From the NCBI GenBank assembly GCA_905221605.1, contig CAJNDS010002302.1, positions 1,265,463 through 1,329,462 on the forward strand: a stretch of 64,000 nt of DNA. Direction: 5' to 3'. Below the pieces are notes generated by a model, which saw only the letters and a program-made list of their open reading frames with translations, made no database searches and was not told where the DNA came from. This document shows positions 10,056-20,123 of this stretch, one piece after another. Each line of letters starts with the position of its first letter. Position 1 is the first letter of the stretch. Source of the stretch: Symbiodinium natans. Its lineage: Eukaryota > Sar > Dinophyceae > Suessiales > Symbiodiniaceae. The translations under genes and the position numbers were made by a program.

Positions 10056-10334
10056 CTAGGGTAGACATTTCGAATCATTTCGACGCAGCTTAAGGTAGAC
10101 ATTCAAGATATTGCGAAGTAGAGCAAAAACCCACGGAAACGAGCTGGTTGACTCTTCTTTGTTTTTGCCGAGGGCATTGGGAGACAACCTAAGGAGATGG
10201 GAGAGGACAGCTTCATGACCAACCTCGTCCACGAGAAGTACCAGAGCCTCGGCTCTTTCAATTGCCTTGCGGACCAAGAGAACCCGGATAATTGGGATCA
10301 CATACCCCACACGATTCTTATCCCTAGGAAACAA
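10056..10334 (-). CDS. Unassigned minus-strand ORF
   Basis: A 92-codon frame whose central part (VLLVRKAIERAEALVLLV and following) looks protein-like. It is not bounded by clear minus-strand splice signals. Its left edge is close to TTTAGGG-like sequence. It may be an exon of a minus-strand gene or chance; no family was recognised. Confidence 0.3.
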   Translation of the reverse strand: MFPRDKNRVGYVIPIIRVLLVRKAIERAEALVLLVDEVGHEAVLSHLLRLSPNALGKNKEESTSSFPWVFALLRNILNVYLKLRRNDSKCLP

Positions 10335-10783
10335 GTAAGGTATATGGACCTTAACCCCAAAGGTTCATCTCTGTAGTCCCCAAAGTACGGTGTCATTGTC
10401 GTCCTTTCTGGGGGGGGGGGGAGTTTCAGGATTTTCATCGTGATATTATGAGAGGGGAGGTTAGGGTTTTGGGTTCTGGGTTCACGGTTCAAGGGTTTTT
10501 TTTGTTGATCCGAGTCAGAATCTTTGTGAAGAGCAGGCTCATCGTGTTTGCTTCACGAACCAGGCCGATTGAAATCGGCCCCCGGATCGAAGATGGAAGC
10601 TGGAAGACCCCAGTTCAACTGCACGTAGAGGGTTTAGGGTTTAGGGTTCAGGGTTTAGGGTTTGGGAACCTCAAAGTAGGCTTTTTAGACCCTGAAGGAC
10701 TTGGTAGCTGAATGGTCCACCAACCTCCCCCTCCCCGCCCCCCACCTTCCTTTGGGGAACCTATGCAAGCAACCACCCGCAAA

Positions 10784-10896
10784 CTAGGATGCCCAGCCTT
10801 ACCGTTATTCCCTTTTTCAGGGGTTTAGGTTCCCTTATACACCCCTTGAATCAACAAAGGGCACCTCTTTTAATCTTAGGCTACTGGGCAACCTAG
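10784..10896. mobile_element. MITE-like element, family A copy 3
   Basis: Ends CTAGGATGCCCAG and CTGGGCAACCTAG are inverted; the interior TTATTCCCTTTTTCAGGGG and AAAGGGCACC match other copies. Length is 113 bp. Confidence 0.8.
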
Positions 10897-11065
10897 AAAA
10901 GGGCCCCGTTACCACACCATGGGTGCTGGGCTACCAAGAGGACCCGGCAAGAAAAGCCCAGACCCCAAACCCTCTGAACCCAAACCCTTCAAGAACCTTC
11001 CCCGCAATCCTGAACCGGTTTAATGCCTAGAATGCTGCGGAACTAGGGTTTTGGGTTTAAGGCTT

Positions 11066-11190
11066 AGGGCCCACTTGGAGAACCCAATGATAACTGTACT
11101 TATAACTCAATCATAACCCTATTAGGATACTCCAGGGGCTTATAAGTGGTTATAAGTATGGTTTACTTAGTACACTGAACCTCCAAGTGG
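11066..11190. mobile_element. Palindromic element, family E
   Basis: CCCACTTGGAGAACC on the left mirrors GAACCTCCAAGTGGGG on the right. The interior has TTATAAC/GTTATAAG palindromes. It is about 120 bp and lies inside telomere-motif sequence. Confidence 0.65.
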
Positions 11191-11310
11191 GGTTTAGGGT
11201 TAGGGTTTAGGGTGTAGGGTTTAGGGTTTAGGGTTTAGGGTTTAGGGTTTATGGTTTAGAGTTTAGGGTTTAGAGTTTCGGGTTTAGAGGGATAAACCTC
11301 TCGTCCGAAG

Positions 11311-11362
11311 CGGAGGACCGGTGGTGGCATCCGGCTTCGTCATCTGCAGACTGGGAGGGCGG
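11311..11362 (+). CDS. Candidate exon island
   Basis: A 52 nt island between CGTCCGAAG and GGGTTTAGGG. One frame reads GGPVVASGFVICRLGGR. Both flanks are TTTAGGG. Weak. Confidence 0.25.
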
Positions 11363-11585
11363 GTTTAGGGTTTAGGGTGTAAGGCTTACGGTTTAGGGTT
11401 TGGGGTTTAAGGCAGGCCGGGCCAAACGAACCCTATTATTGACATCATATATCCCATCCGATTATCCCTGAAAGTGATTTGCACTATAAACCCATTTTAG
11501 GATATATCTATCTCAAGATTGGCATGTTGGGGTTCAGGGCTTAGTGCTCTTGATTTGCTTTGCGGTTTCAGGGTTTTGGGGGAGT

Positions 11586-11735
11586 AAAGGGTCCCTAAAC
11601 CCTAATCCCCAAACCCTAAACCCCAAACCCTAAACCCTAAACCCTAAACCCTAGCCCTAAACCCTAAACCCTAAACCCTAAACCCTCAACCCTAAACCCT
11701 ACACCCTAAACCCTAAAGCCTAAAGCCTAAACCCT
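11586..11735. repeat. (CCCTAAA)n array, degenerate
   Basis: About 20 units with CCCCAAA, CCCTACA and GCCTAAA variants. Confidence 0.9.
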
Positions 11736-11946
11736 AAACCCCAAGAGTGGAAGCAGGGGAGGGGCTCTGGGGCCGTGTCGAGTCTCTCTGAGAGAATAGA
11801 AGCCTGAAGTTTGGAATCCCCGACTTTCCTGAGAGGCCCTAAGAACCCAAAGTTTCGGGTTTAGGGCTAGCCCTAAACCCTAAACCCTAAACCCTAAACC
11901 CTAGACCCTAGACCCTAGACCCTAGACCCCAAACCCTGAACCTCCG

Positions 11947-12006
11947 ATGTCCCTCATGGAGGCTGCAACCCTCTCATCACTGTACCCAGAAAACGTAGGA
12001 AACATG
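11947..12006 (+). CDS. Candidate exon island, possible initial exon
   Basis: The frame starts with ATG and reads MSLMEAATLSSLYPENVGNM up to a GTTTAGCG donor. If transcribed as a first exon it would supply a start codon. No promoter or spliced-leader acceptor can be identified with confidence. Confidence 0.3.
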
Positions 12007-12160
12007 GTTTAGCGTGGACCTACTTGCATGCTCGGGCCCTGGTGCACAAGGCCTTGAAGCCCTAAACCCTAAACCCTAAACCCTAAACCCTAAACCCTAA
12101 AAGGCCCTTAACCTCCCAAGGTTCCTACCTCACTGTTGGGCCACGTCTTTCATGCCGGAG

Positions 12161-12226
12161 AACTGGAGTGAGTACCTGGCACAGCAGTGCCGCTGGAAGC
12201 GCTCGCACATGGGACGCTCGTGCGGG
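12161..12226 (+). CDS. Candidate exon island
   Basis: After TTTCATGCCGGAG a phase-0 frame of 22 codons reads NWSEYLAQQCRWKRSHMGRS and ends at GTTTCGGG. CCCTAAA units end about 60 nt upstream. No family was recognised. Confidence 0.45.
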
Positions 12227-12544
12227 GTTTCGGGTGTAAAACCCTAAACCCCAAACCCTAAAACCCTAACCCTAAACCCTAAACCCTAAACCCTAAACCC
12301 TATAGGGTTTAGGAGGGTTTAGGGTGAACCCCAAAACCTGGACTCTAAAACACCAAGCCCTAAACCTAGCAAGTTTGCAGGCTGATCAAGCGTTTCGAGG
12401 GTGAAAGGGTCCCCCCTGGAAGCATTCCTTACACTCTAAACCCTAAACCCTAAACCCTAAACCCTAAACCCTAAACCCTAAATACACCCTAAACCCTAAC
12501 CCCTAAACCCTAAATCCTGGGCACCCGGAACCGCTCCAAGTAAG

Positions 12545-12668
12545 CCTCAAAGGAAACCGCCTGAACATGCTCTTCAACAAGCCAAACGCCTGGCTTTGGC
12601 AACCCTCTCGATGGGTCTTCTGGCCGATCTATGTCACTCGGCTGCCTGCGTCTGGTCTTGTCGTGTAG
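12545..12668 (+). CDS. Candidate terminal exon, 40 codons
   Basis: The frame reads LKGNRLNMLFNKPNAWLWQ and continues, Trp-rich and hydrophobic, to a TAG stop. A second frame is also open. It is one of the longer islands. The following CCCTAAA array starts right after the stop. Confidence 0.4.
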
Positions 12669-12777
12669 CCCTAAACCCTAAACCCTAAACCCTAAACCCT
12701 AAACCTTAAACCCTAAACCCTAAACCCTAAACCCTAAACCCTAAACCCTAAACCCTAAACCCTAAACCTAAACCCTA
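12669..12777. repeat. (CCCTAAA)n array
   Basis: About 15 units, one CCTTAAA and one CCTAAA variant. Confidence 0.95.
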
Positions 12778-12829
12778 GATTCCCTAGCTAAGGTGGTAGT
12801 TGCGAAGTCTCCGTCCCCTGTAGATTGAG

Positions 12830-12884
12830 GTCGCCTCCTTCCTGTGGACGCCCTTCCTGGCTCCTGCGACGCTGACGCAACTTG
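12830..12884 (+). CDS. Candidate exon island, membrane-like
   Basis: After GTAGATTGAG the frame reads VASFLWTPFLAPATLTQL, hydrophobic enough for a membrane segment, ending at GTTTAGGG. CCCTAAA units lie about 55 nt upstream. No family was recognised. Confidence 0.4.
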
Positions 12885-13433
12885 GTTTAGGGTTTAGGGT
12901 GTAGGGTGTAGGGTTTAGGGTTTAGGGTTTAGGTTTTAGGGTTTAGGGTGTAGGGTGTAGGGTGTAGGGTGTAAGGTTTAGGTTTTGGAGTTTCGGGCTA
13001 CTTGGTGGTCCAGTGGAGAGGGGGAGAGGGGGAGAAGGGGAGAGGGGGAGGCCTTTTGCCGTTTGGGGGGGGGTCAAAGTTCCTTTACAAAGCGGCCAAC
13101 CCAAAACGGGATAGCCTTATTGCAATACTGGTATGGTCAACCGGGCTACCACGAATCCCTATTGACCTGCAGAAGCTTTTTTTGCTGTTTGGGGTTTTAG
13201 GGCTTGGAGTTTGGGATTTAGGGGTTTGGAGTTTTGCAGGTTTGGGGTTTAAGGTTTGAATCTCAATCCCCATCCCAACCCCCTACGCCACTCAACCTCG
13301 AACTCTTGAAACCTGAAACCCTCCAACCCCAGCAACCCCAAACCCCTCTCAACTCTAACATCAGAGTAGCTTTCTCCACCTCAGTACAAACCCTAAACCC
13401 TAAGCCCTAAAACTGATAGGCGCTTTGCTCTAG

Positions 13434-13521
13434 GGTGGCCCTCAATGCAAGGTTATGGTTCTCTTTTCTGACCGGCCGCTACCTTGAAAGCCTCCTCGAG
13501 CTCGAGGACGTCGGAGACTAA
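13434..13521 (+). CDS. Candidate terminal exon island
   Basis: After TTTGCTCTAG the frame reads VALNARLWFSFLTGRYLES, then an acidic tail ELEDVGD and TAA. CCCTAAA units lie about 35 nt upstream. No family was recognised. Confidence 0.4.
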
Positions 13522-13664
13522 AGTGAACCCTAAAAAAGGGTTGATGGTTTTAGGGTTTAGGGTTTAGGGTTTAGGGTTTGGGCTACGCCCTACATAGCCC
13601 GAACACCTCAATGGGGAACATGGTCTAGGGTTGGTGGTCTCGATTTTAGAGTTTACTTGGCTTC

Positions 13665-13710
13665 CAACAAAGAGAGAGAGGGAGAGAGAGCGGGAGAGAG
13701 AGAGAGAGGC
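13665..13710. repeat. GA-rich simple repeat
   Basis: GAGAGAGAGG-type repeats; a similar GGGGAGA repeat is at about 13014-13052. Confidence 0.9.
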
Positions 13711-13853
13711 TGTGGCGGATTGGGTGTTAAGGGTGCGACGCGTGCGGCGCACGTTTGCTCGGGGCCTGGGGTTGAAGTCGAGGTCTGATAGATTTGAGAT
13801 TTAAGGCCTCAGGGTTTAGGGTTGAGGGTTTCGGGATTTCTCAAAGCCTAAAG

Positions 13854-13929
13854 TTGTAGCCGAAGTCGATGCATCCTATGATGTACCAACGGTACTCCCT
13901 ACATTTTCCTCTGGCGAACTGATAGCCTG
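13854..13929 (+). CDS. Candidate exon with classical donor
   Basis: The frame reads VAEVDASYDVPTVLPTFSS and on to a textbook GTGAGTG donor at 13930. This is one of only a few islands here with a consensus eukaryotic donor instead of GTTTAGG. The acceptor is uncertain (several AG). Confidence 0.4.
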
Positions 13930-14201
13930 GTGAGTGAATGTGTGCTAATGAGTGAATGTGTGCTAAAGCTTCAAGCCTGAGACCTGAGGCCCTAAATGCC
14001 CTGAAGCCTCAACGGGCGTAAATGCCGCAAACCCGAAACCCCCTAAGACCTGAATCCCTAACCCTAATGTACTTCCAATTCTTGCTGGCTATAGTTTACC
14101 TTTGTTCACTTCCCAAACCCTAAGCCCTAAGCCCTAAACCCTAAACCCTAAACCCTAAACCCTAAACCCTAAACCCACTAGTTGGATCCTGTCCCCTTGA
14201 G

Positions 14202-14245
14202 CCTTCAGCCGAAAGAAATACACTGCAAACCATGTTGAAAAGAAG
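14202..14245 (+). CDS. Candidate exon island
   Basis: A 44 nt island after CCCCTTGAG reads FSRKKYTANHVEKK and stops at GTTAGGGTTTAGGG. A CCCTAAA array ends about 27 nt before the acceptor, so both flanks fit the intron-end pattern. Confidence 0.45.
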
Positions 14246-14530
14246 GTTAGGGTTTAGGGTTTAGGGTTTAGGGTTTAGGTTTTAGGGTTTAGGGTTTAGG
14301 GTTTAGGGTTTGGGGTTTGGGGTTTAGGGTTTAGGGTTGGAGGTTTTCAGAGTAACCCTAAACCTTAAACCCTAAACCCTCAACCCGAAACGCTATAGCT
14401 TTAAGGGTAGATGAACGGACCCGTATGATGGGAAAATGCCACTGGCTCGACCTCCACTCTCCAAACTCCTCTTAACCCTAAACCCTAAGCCCTAAGCCCT
14501 AAGCCCTGAACCCCGAAATCCCTAATCACT

Positions 14531-14829
14531 AATGTTGGACCTGCTTTATTAGGGGGGGTCGCTTTAAAGTCAATTTGGCGGAATTATTCAGGACCCCCTG
14601 ACTGTTTGAGGGGTCCGCTTTAAAGTCAAACCGTCCGGGCGCCGTAAGAAAATTCCACGCGGCGCGCCTTTAAAAAAGATAACCGGGCATTGCTGCCCCT
14701 TTTAAACATATCTAAACTCCACCCTATTAAAATCATATAAGCCCCCGGGGCCGTGTAATCAGGACCCAATCCACGCCCCGACTGTTCAGGGGGGGGGGGG
14801 GGCCCCCACATTAAAGCAGGTCCCACATT
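14531..14829. mobile_element. Palindromic DNA element, family F copy 1
   Basis: Ends AATGTTGGACCTGCTTTATT and the inverted ATTAAAGCAGGTCCCACATT form 20 bp terminal inverted repeats. The interior (14640-14745) is related in reverse orientation to 24540-24660. It has no intact ORF; the 96-codon minus frame inside it is not a gene. Confidence 0.75.
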
Positions 14830-14938
14830 AGGATGCCCAGTGGTGCACTTACTCCCTTTTTGGGGGTCTCGGTTCGCCTTTAATCGTCTTGAAGCAAAAA
14901 GGGCGCCCTTTTTCATGCCAGGTTATTGGGCAACCTAG
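14829..14938. mobile_element. MITE-like element, family A copy 4
   Basis: TTAGGATGCCCAGTGG and the inverted TTATTGGGCAACCTAG mark the ends. It abuts the family F element, sharing the ATTA boundary. Confidence 0.7.
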
Positions 14939-15156
14939 AACACTCAAGAACTTTATTCATACCGTTAACATAGGACAGCCCTTGTACTACAGGAACCCCC
15001 CAACAGGGCACCTATTCCCCCAGAGAGCGTTCCCAACCCCCAGATCCCTACAGAATTCGGAGCCTAAAGCCTAAGCCCTAAACCCCTATACCCCTAAACC
15101 TTAAACCTCAAAAAACCCTAAACCCTTAACCCTAAACTCCAAACCCTTCCCTGAAG

Positions 15157-15240
15157 GATGTGCCCTGCTCGCCTTTCCCCTGGACATTCCTGGGGATCGC
15201 CCCAGAGTGGATGCTGGGCTCAGCCTCCTCAGATTGCAGG
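15157..15240 (+). CDS. Candidate exon island, 28 codons
   Basis: After CCTTCCCTGAAG a phase-0 frame reads DVPCSPFPWTFLGIAPEWM and stays open to GTTTAGG at 15241. CCCTAAA-like units end about 20 nt upstream. No family was recognised. Confidence 0.5.
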
Positions 15241-15255
15241 GTTTAGGTTTAGCGT

Positions 15256-15498
15256 TTAGGGTCTGCATTTGGGCCCAAATGGGACGGTTTTGAAAATGCT
15301 ATTTTGGGTTCGGAATCCAGCGCGCTCGGAGTTCAGTGCTCGATCTGGAATCTGTCGGGCTATGGAGTAGACGCAAGCTTCCGCCAGTGTGGACGCGGTC
15401 GTGAGCGTGACATTTTGCAAATTAAACCCTAAACCGAAAGCATCAAAACTCCCTTCAAGAAGATTCGAGGACCCCCACGCGCCAGAGCATCCCGGCAC
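15256..15498. other. Open frames on both strands
   Basis: A plus frame from about 15272 (GPKWDGFENAILGSES and on, to about 15430) and an 80-codon minus frame cover the same DNA. I cannot choose between them. The block lacks telomere-motif units except near 15425. Confidence 0.3.
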
Positions 15499-15556
15499 TG
15501 ATCCACTGTCTTCTCTGGCTCCTTGGGCTTTTGAAGTTCTTAAGGGAGAGATTTGA
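15470..15556 (+). CDS. Candidate exon island
   Basis: After AAGATTCGAG a phase-0 frame reads DPHAPEHPGTDPLSSLAPW and on to TGA at 15554; a GTTCTTAAGG donor at 15536 would end it earlier in phase 0. CCCTAAACC lies about 40 nt upstream. No family was recognised. Confidence 0.45.
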   Translation, partial: DPHAPEHPGTDPLSSLAPWAFEVLKGEI

Positions 15557-16045
15557 GGGTTTAGGGTTCAGGGTTTGCACTGTTCTAGGTTAGAAAGTGA
15601 CTGTTCAGGGTTTAGTTCTGTCTTGCGGTTTCTAAATTTGTCTTAAGTGGTGGGGGATGAGATAGCGAACTGGCTAGGTAAGCCCTTGGGACATGTTACG
15701 TTTCCCTCTTCTATTCCCAGGGTTCAAGACTCTCAAGCCCTGAAACCCTCAAACCCTCAAACCCTAAAGTCCCTAAACCATGCAACCCTGAACAACCTCT
15801 AATTTAAGCCGAACACGAGAACAAGACCCCTAAACCAAACCTTTAACCAACGCCCAAACCCCCTAACCCCCTGAACCTGGGTTGTGCTTTGGGAGAATTT
15901 CATTTGTTGATTCCCCCTGATCCCTTGCAACGGGTTAAGGCGCACACCTCAGTCCCGTTCGCCCCTAGGATTTTAGTTTGAGCTTGGGGTTTAGGGTTAC
16001 TAGGGTTGAGGGTTTAGGGTTTAGGGTTTAGGGGCTCGCCCCAAG

Positions 16046-16131
16046 GATCCTCCTCAGCTTCTACAGCTACGCCTCGGCGGGCTGCTCGGTTGCCCAGCGA
16101 CGCTGGCTCCACGCAGCAGGACCGCGAGAGG
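16046..16131 (+). CDS. Candidate exon island
   Basis: The frame ILLSFYSYASAGCSVAQRR runs open between CGCCCCAAG and GGTTTAGGG. It is hydrophobic then basic. A second frame is open. Both flanks are TTTAGGG. Confidence 0.35.
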
Positions 16132-16465
16132 GTTTAGGGTTTAGGGTTTAGGGTTTAGGCTTTAGGCGGTTTAGGGTTTAGGGTTTAGGGTTTAGGGTTT
16201 AGGGTTTAGGGTTTAGGGTTTGGGGACAGACTCCAATACTTATAAGGGTTTTGAGTTTAATGCTTAGGCTCCTTGTCATTTTGGGGGTCCTAACCCCCCC
16301 CCCCCCCCCCCGTTTGAGTTCAAGGTTTAGGGTTCAGGGCAGGGTGTTGGGTTTAGGGCCTAGGCTTCAGGGCAGGGTGTTGGGTTTAGGGTTTAGGATG
16401 TAGGGTGTAGGGTTTAGGGTCTAAGTTTTTGGACTGAAGCTTTCAAAGATTCCAGCTCGCTCCAG

Positions 16466-16516
16466 GAACCTGCTTCTTCATGTTGCTGGGGGCCCTCCAG
16501 CTGCCCGACCGCTTTT
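16466..16516 (+). CDS. Candidate exon island
   Basis: After CAGCTCGCTCCAG the frame reads TCFFMLLGALQLPDRF and ends at a GTACCTTAGGG donor. It is hydrophobic. Other frames are also open. Confidence 0.3.
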
Positions 16517-16848
16517 GTACCTTAGGGGCTATCAGGGTTTAGGGGTTTCGGGTTAGCAGGGTATAGGGTTAACAGTTGACAGGGTTTAAGGTTTAGGGTT
16601 AACAGGGTTTAGGGTTTAGGTTTAACAGGGTTTAGGGTTTAGGGTTTAGGGTTTCTGAACGGCTGTTTCGTGTTTGTAGTTGGCGGTTATTGGAGGTCAG
16701 CATGCAGAAGCAACCAAAAACAATAGGGATTCGGGGTTGAGGGTTTAGGGTATCCCTAAACCCTAAACCCTAAACCCTAAACCCTAAACCCTAAACCCTA
16801 AACCCTAAACCCCCAACCCTAAACCCTAAACCCTAAACCCCCAACCAG

Positions 16849-16927
16849 GATGGTCGTGCTGCTCGTTGGCTACGGTGCTTGGAAGAATGGGTTCTTCTGG
16901 GCCTCGACTCTGGGTGCTTCGGACTGA
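16849..16927 (+). CDS. Candidate exon island, membrane-like
   Basis: The frame MVVLLVGYGAWKNGFFWAS follows CCCCCAACCAG and reaches TGA just before GGTTTAGG. It could be a membrane span. CCCTAAA units end about 10 nt before the acceptor. No family was recognised. Confidence 0.4.
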
Positions 16928-17710
16928 ACTGGTTTAGGTTTTAGGGTTTAGGGTTTAGGGTTTAGGGTTTAGGGTTTACAAAAAAAAGAGCTCTAAAGGT
17001 AATTCCCGAAACCCGAAGTTAAGCCCCCAAGCCCTAAGCCCTGAGCACCACACCTCAGACCCTACACCCTAACGGGCCCATAAAAAAAGCGTTTTTCGAG
17101 TCTAGGGTTTGGGATTTAAGGGCATCCGTCAAAGCTAGGGAAAAACCCAAACGCCAGAAATGCAGACTTTGGGGCCCCTTCAAAGAGTCCTGAGTCCCAA
17201 GGGCACCATAGTCACCCTGAACACAGGGAGAGTTTTAGTGTCTAGTTCAGGGTTTAGGGCTTCGGGTTGCAAAAATCGACGTACATGTACGTTTGCTATA
17301 CACTTTATCCTTAAGGCTGAAAAAACAGCCCGGTGCCGGCATGTTTAAATTGACTTTAGAAGCCAATGTAGGTATCATTTGTATACTTGGAGCCGCAGAT
17401 TGCAGCACAGAAATAAGGTTCAGGGTTTAACCTCAGGGTTTAGGGTTTAGGGTGTTCGGGGTTTGGGGATTTAGGGGTTTAAGGGGGTTAAGGAAGTAGG
17501 AATTTAGGCTATCCAGGGTACACCCTGTGAATGCCCTCCCCCTGGTTCTTCGTAGGGATTGAGAGGAATTCGGGCCGTATAAGATACCGTTAAGGGATTC
17601 TATAGGGTACCTCATTCCTCAACACCCTATTAGAAACCCTAAGCCCTAAACCCTAAACCCTAAACCCTAAACCCGAAACCCTAAACCCGAAACCCATTCC
17701 CTACTAAGAG

Positions 17711-17807
17711 CCAGCCAGCCCTTTGTGCCGAGGCGTCTGCGCCCTGATGATGGCAGCCCAGGCTCCGCACCTTGGCGTTCTTCTGGCTGGCTCTTAGAAC
17801 TACAGGG
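17711..17807 (+). CDS. Candidate exon island inside an inverted repeat
   Basis: The frame SQPFVPRRLRPDDGSPGS stays open across 97 nt to GTTTGG. The island is bounded by CTAAGAGCCAGCCAG (17703-17717) and its near-perfect inverse CTGGCTGGCTCTTAG (17782-17796), so it may be a small palindromic element and not an exon. Confidence 0.3.
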
Positions 17808-17811
17808 GTTT

Positions 17812-17935
17812 GGTTAGGGTTTAGGGTTTAGGGTTTAGGGTTTAGGGTTTAGGGTTTAGGGTTTAGGGTTTAGGGTTTAGGGTTTAGGGTTTAGGGTTTA
17901 GGGTTAGGGTTTAGGGTTTAGGGTCTAGGCAGAAG
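17812..17935. repeat. (TTTAGGG)n array
   Basis: About 17 units, one shortened to TTAGGG. Confidence 0.95.
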
Positions 17936-18015
17936 TCAGCCAAGGCATGGCCTGCGGCGGATGTGGGCGGGACTTCTGATCTTCGTGGTGTCCTGGCAAA
18001 AGGGCGCGCCAGGAG
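17936..18015 (+). CDS. Candidate exon island
   Basis: After GGCAGAAG a phase-0 frame reads SAKAWPAADVGGTSDLRGV and runs open to GTTCTG. The first codons match the segment near 8643 (SAKAW in one frame), so the two islands share a short duplicated start. Confidence 0.35.
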
Positions 18016-18205
18016 GTTCTGTCCATTTTTTCTGCGGCCCTAAACCCTAAACCCTAAACCCTAAACGCTAAACCCTAAACCCTAAACCCTAAACCCTAAA
18101 CCCTAAGCCCTAAACCCTAAACCCTAAACCCTTGAGGCTCTAGGGGTGGTAGAGATCAGGCGAAGATCGGAAGGGGGGGGTGAGGAGGGCTCATGGAGAT
18201 TCCAG

Positions 18206-18278
18206 CCGAGGTGCCCCTGACGACCTTCATCGAGAACCTCCAGCAGCCCATTGTGGCCGTCGCCGCCTGCTTGCTATA
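18206..18278 (+). CDS. Candidate exon island
   Basis: After GATTCCAG the frame reads EVPLTTFIENLQQPIVAVA and continues hydrophobic to GTTTTTAGGG; a stop appears only if the donor is not used. The same frame is open upstream to an ATG. Codon choice is GC-rich at third positions, as in the retrotransposon ORF. Confidence 0.5.
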
Positions 18279-18469
18279 GTTTTTAGGGTTTAGGATAGGG
18301 TTTAGGGTTTAGGGCTTAAGCCTAAGAATTGAGATCAGAGATCACTGTAAAGCTGTAAGACTAGAAGCCCTAAGCCCCTGAAGCCCTAGTCAGGTCTACG
18401 GGCCGTAGACCAGTTGCGCTTTCGGAGTTCCGAGCAGTGGCTTGTTAGGTTCTCTTTAGAGTTTCATGG

Positions 18470-18605
18470 ATTCCCCTACTACCGCCTTCTATACCAACCT
18501 TAGGTCCCCCCAAGAATTAAGGCCATGTAGGGATCATTAAGCCTAATTACTGTTATGTAAGGCGGGAATCCAGTGTGGGTAGTATAGAGGGGGATGGTAG
18601 GGAAC
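18470..18605. mobile_element. Imperfect palindromic element
   Basis: GATTCCCCTACTACC..TTCTATACC on the left mirrors GGGTAGTATAGAGGGGGATGGTAGGGAACC on the right. It has no coding content and is a single copy as far as I can see. Confidence 0.4.
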
Positions 18606-19097
18606 CCTAAACCCTAAACCCTAAACCCTAAACCCTAAAACCATGAGAGTTTACCATGAGAGTTTAGAGGGAGGCAGCGTCGGACTGTTGAGCATACTGA
18701 GGAGCGAACGGGCTTCTTAAGAGGTCCTTCGAAAGGAATCCTTGCGTACCAAACGGCAACGGACCTTATGGTGGGACAAGAGTCCTTTCAAAGGGGGGTC
18801 CTTTCTGAACCGACAGTATGGTAGTTTTTTGAGTGGTTGGAGTATCGGGTTTCGGTTTTAGGGTTCAGGATTTCCGAAGAGCCACCATCCATCGATAGCT
18901 TGCTTGACCTTTGCGTGCTGTAAACCCTAAGCCCATGCAAGGGCTTTCCACGGGAAGGGTGGCTTTGCTGAAGAAGTTTAGGGTTTATGCTTGGGTCTTG
19001 GAGCTTCCAGGTATGGCTCGGGCTTCCCCACACCCCTTAGTCCACGTGCCCACCACCGTTCCGGTGGGGTGTAGGGTTTAGGGTTTAGGGTTTTGGG

Positions 19098-19448
19098 GTG
19101 TTCAACAGCCCGACCGCGGCAAGTAAAGGACGGAGCTCGCCGCTAAGCTGCTGGCCGAACGGATGCTCGACTCATGCACTTGCAGCAAATGCACCTCCTG
19201 CACCGTCCCGTGGACTTCACCGAGCAGCTTGTCCCTCAGCCCGGGCTGACAGCCAGGAGAGGCCGGAGCAGCCAGAGACGGATATGACGTGCAAGTATTG
19301 CAAGCATGTGGGCGCGAGCTGCAGCCAACGGCATTGGACGCCCGAGCCCCAATCCCAACAGCCCGATAAGCCGGATTCCTTAAGCCTCAAGCCCTCAACC
19401 CGAAACTATACAACCTTGCAACCGAAAAGCTTAAGCCTTGATTCTTGA
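19098..19448 (+). CDS. Unassigned ORF, possible exon
   Basis: A 116-codon open frame. The middle part (MTCKYCKHVGASCSQRHW) contains two CxxC-like spacings that might bind zinc, but no known finger pattern fits. The tail is low-complexity from repeat sequence. A CCCTAAA array does not precede it. Confidence 0.3.
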   Translation: MFNSPTAASKGRSSPLSCWPNGCSTHALAANAPPAPSRGLHRAACPSARADSQERPEQPETDMTCKYCKHVGASCSQRHWTPEPQSQQPDKPDSLSLKPSTRNYTTLQPKSLSLDS

Positions 19449-19864
19449 ATACCCAAAACCTTGAACCGAAAGGTGTTAAAGCTCTAAGCCACAAGGCCCG
19501 AAAGCCCTAAACCTCTAAAGCTGTACTGGGAGCCTTTTCGAGATAACGCGTGCCTTTATCTCAGAACAGCAAGCACGGGCAGATCCTTGCATTGCCTGCG
19601 AGGGTTTAGGGTTTCGGGTATAGGGTTTATGTGTGCAGAAAGTTCAATTTCAGCAGAACAGAACCTACCGGAAGGCCTTGTGACATGGGCATGCATGCTC
19701 GAGAGGCCGCGAGCTATGTGTTATCAGCTCAGCAATACCGGAGTGCAGATTTTTTCTCATTGCCCGATGCAAAGCCACCCTTGGGCCCGAAACTGTAACC
19801 CTAAGCCCTGAACCCTCAACCCTACACCCAAAGCCCTAAACCCTAAACCCTTGGCACACTTCAG

Positions 19865-19919
19865 GAGCAAGTGACGCCAAAAGTTGGCGCACACATGAGG
19901 ATTCCCAAAGCCCCCCCTG
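19865..19919 (+). CDS. Candidate exon island
   Basis: After GGCACACTTCAG a phase-0 frame reads EQVTPKVGAHMRIPKAPP and ends at GTTTTGGG. CCCTAAA units lie 12 nt before the acceptor. No family was recognised. Confidence 0.45.
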
Positions 19920-20043
19920 GTTTTGGGCTCTGCCCCTCAGCAACCCTGAAAGCTAAACCCTGAACCCCTAAACCCGACACCCGAAACCCTGAACCCCTAA
20001 ACCCTAAACCCTAAACCCTAAATCCCAAACCATCAGATTACAG

Positions 20044-20123
20044 GCGAACGCCGACGGCTTGGGAGCCAAGTGGGGCACCCGTGGCAAGGCCCCGGACCTT
20101 GAAGGGGAACTAGAGTACGACGG
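20044..20123 (+). CDS. Candidate exon island
   Basis: After CATCAGATTACAG a phase-0 frame reads ANADGLGAKWGTRGKAPDL and on to GTTTAGGG, acidic at the end. CCCTAAA units end about 25 nt upstream. Both flanks match the intron-end pattern. No family was recognised. Confidence 0.5.

Noticed and set aside
16849-16927. Papain-like 'VGYG' motif in the island
   Set aside because: VGYG is followed by AWKNGFFW, but there is no Asn-Ser-Trp and no catalytic Cys or His exon nearby; chance is likelier.
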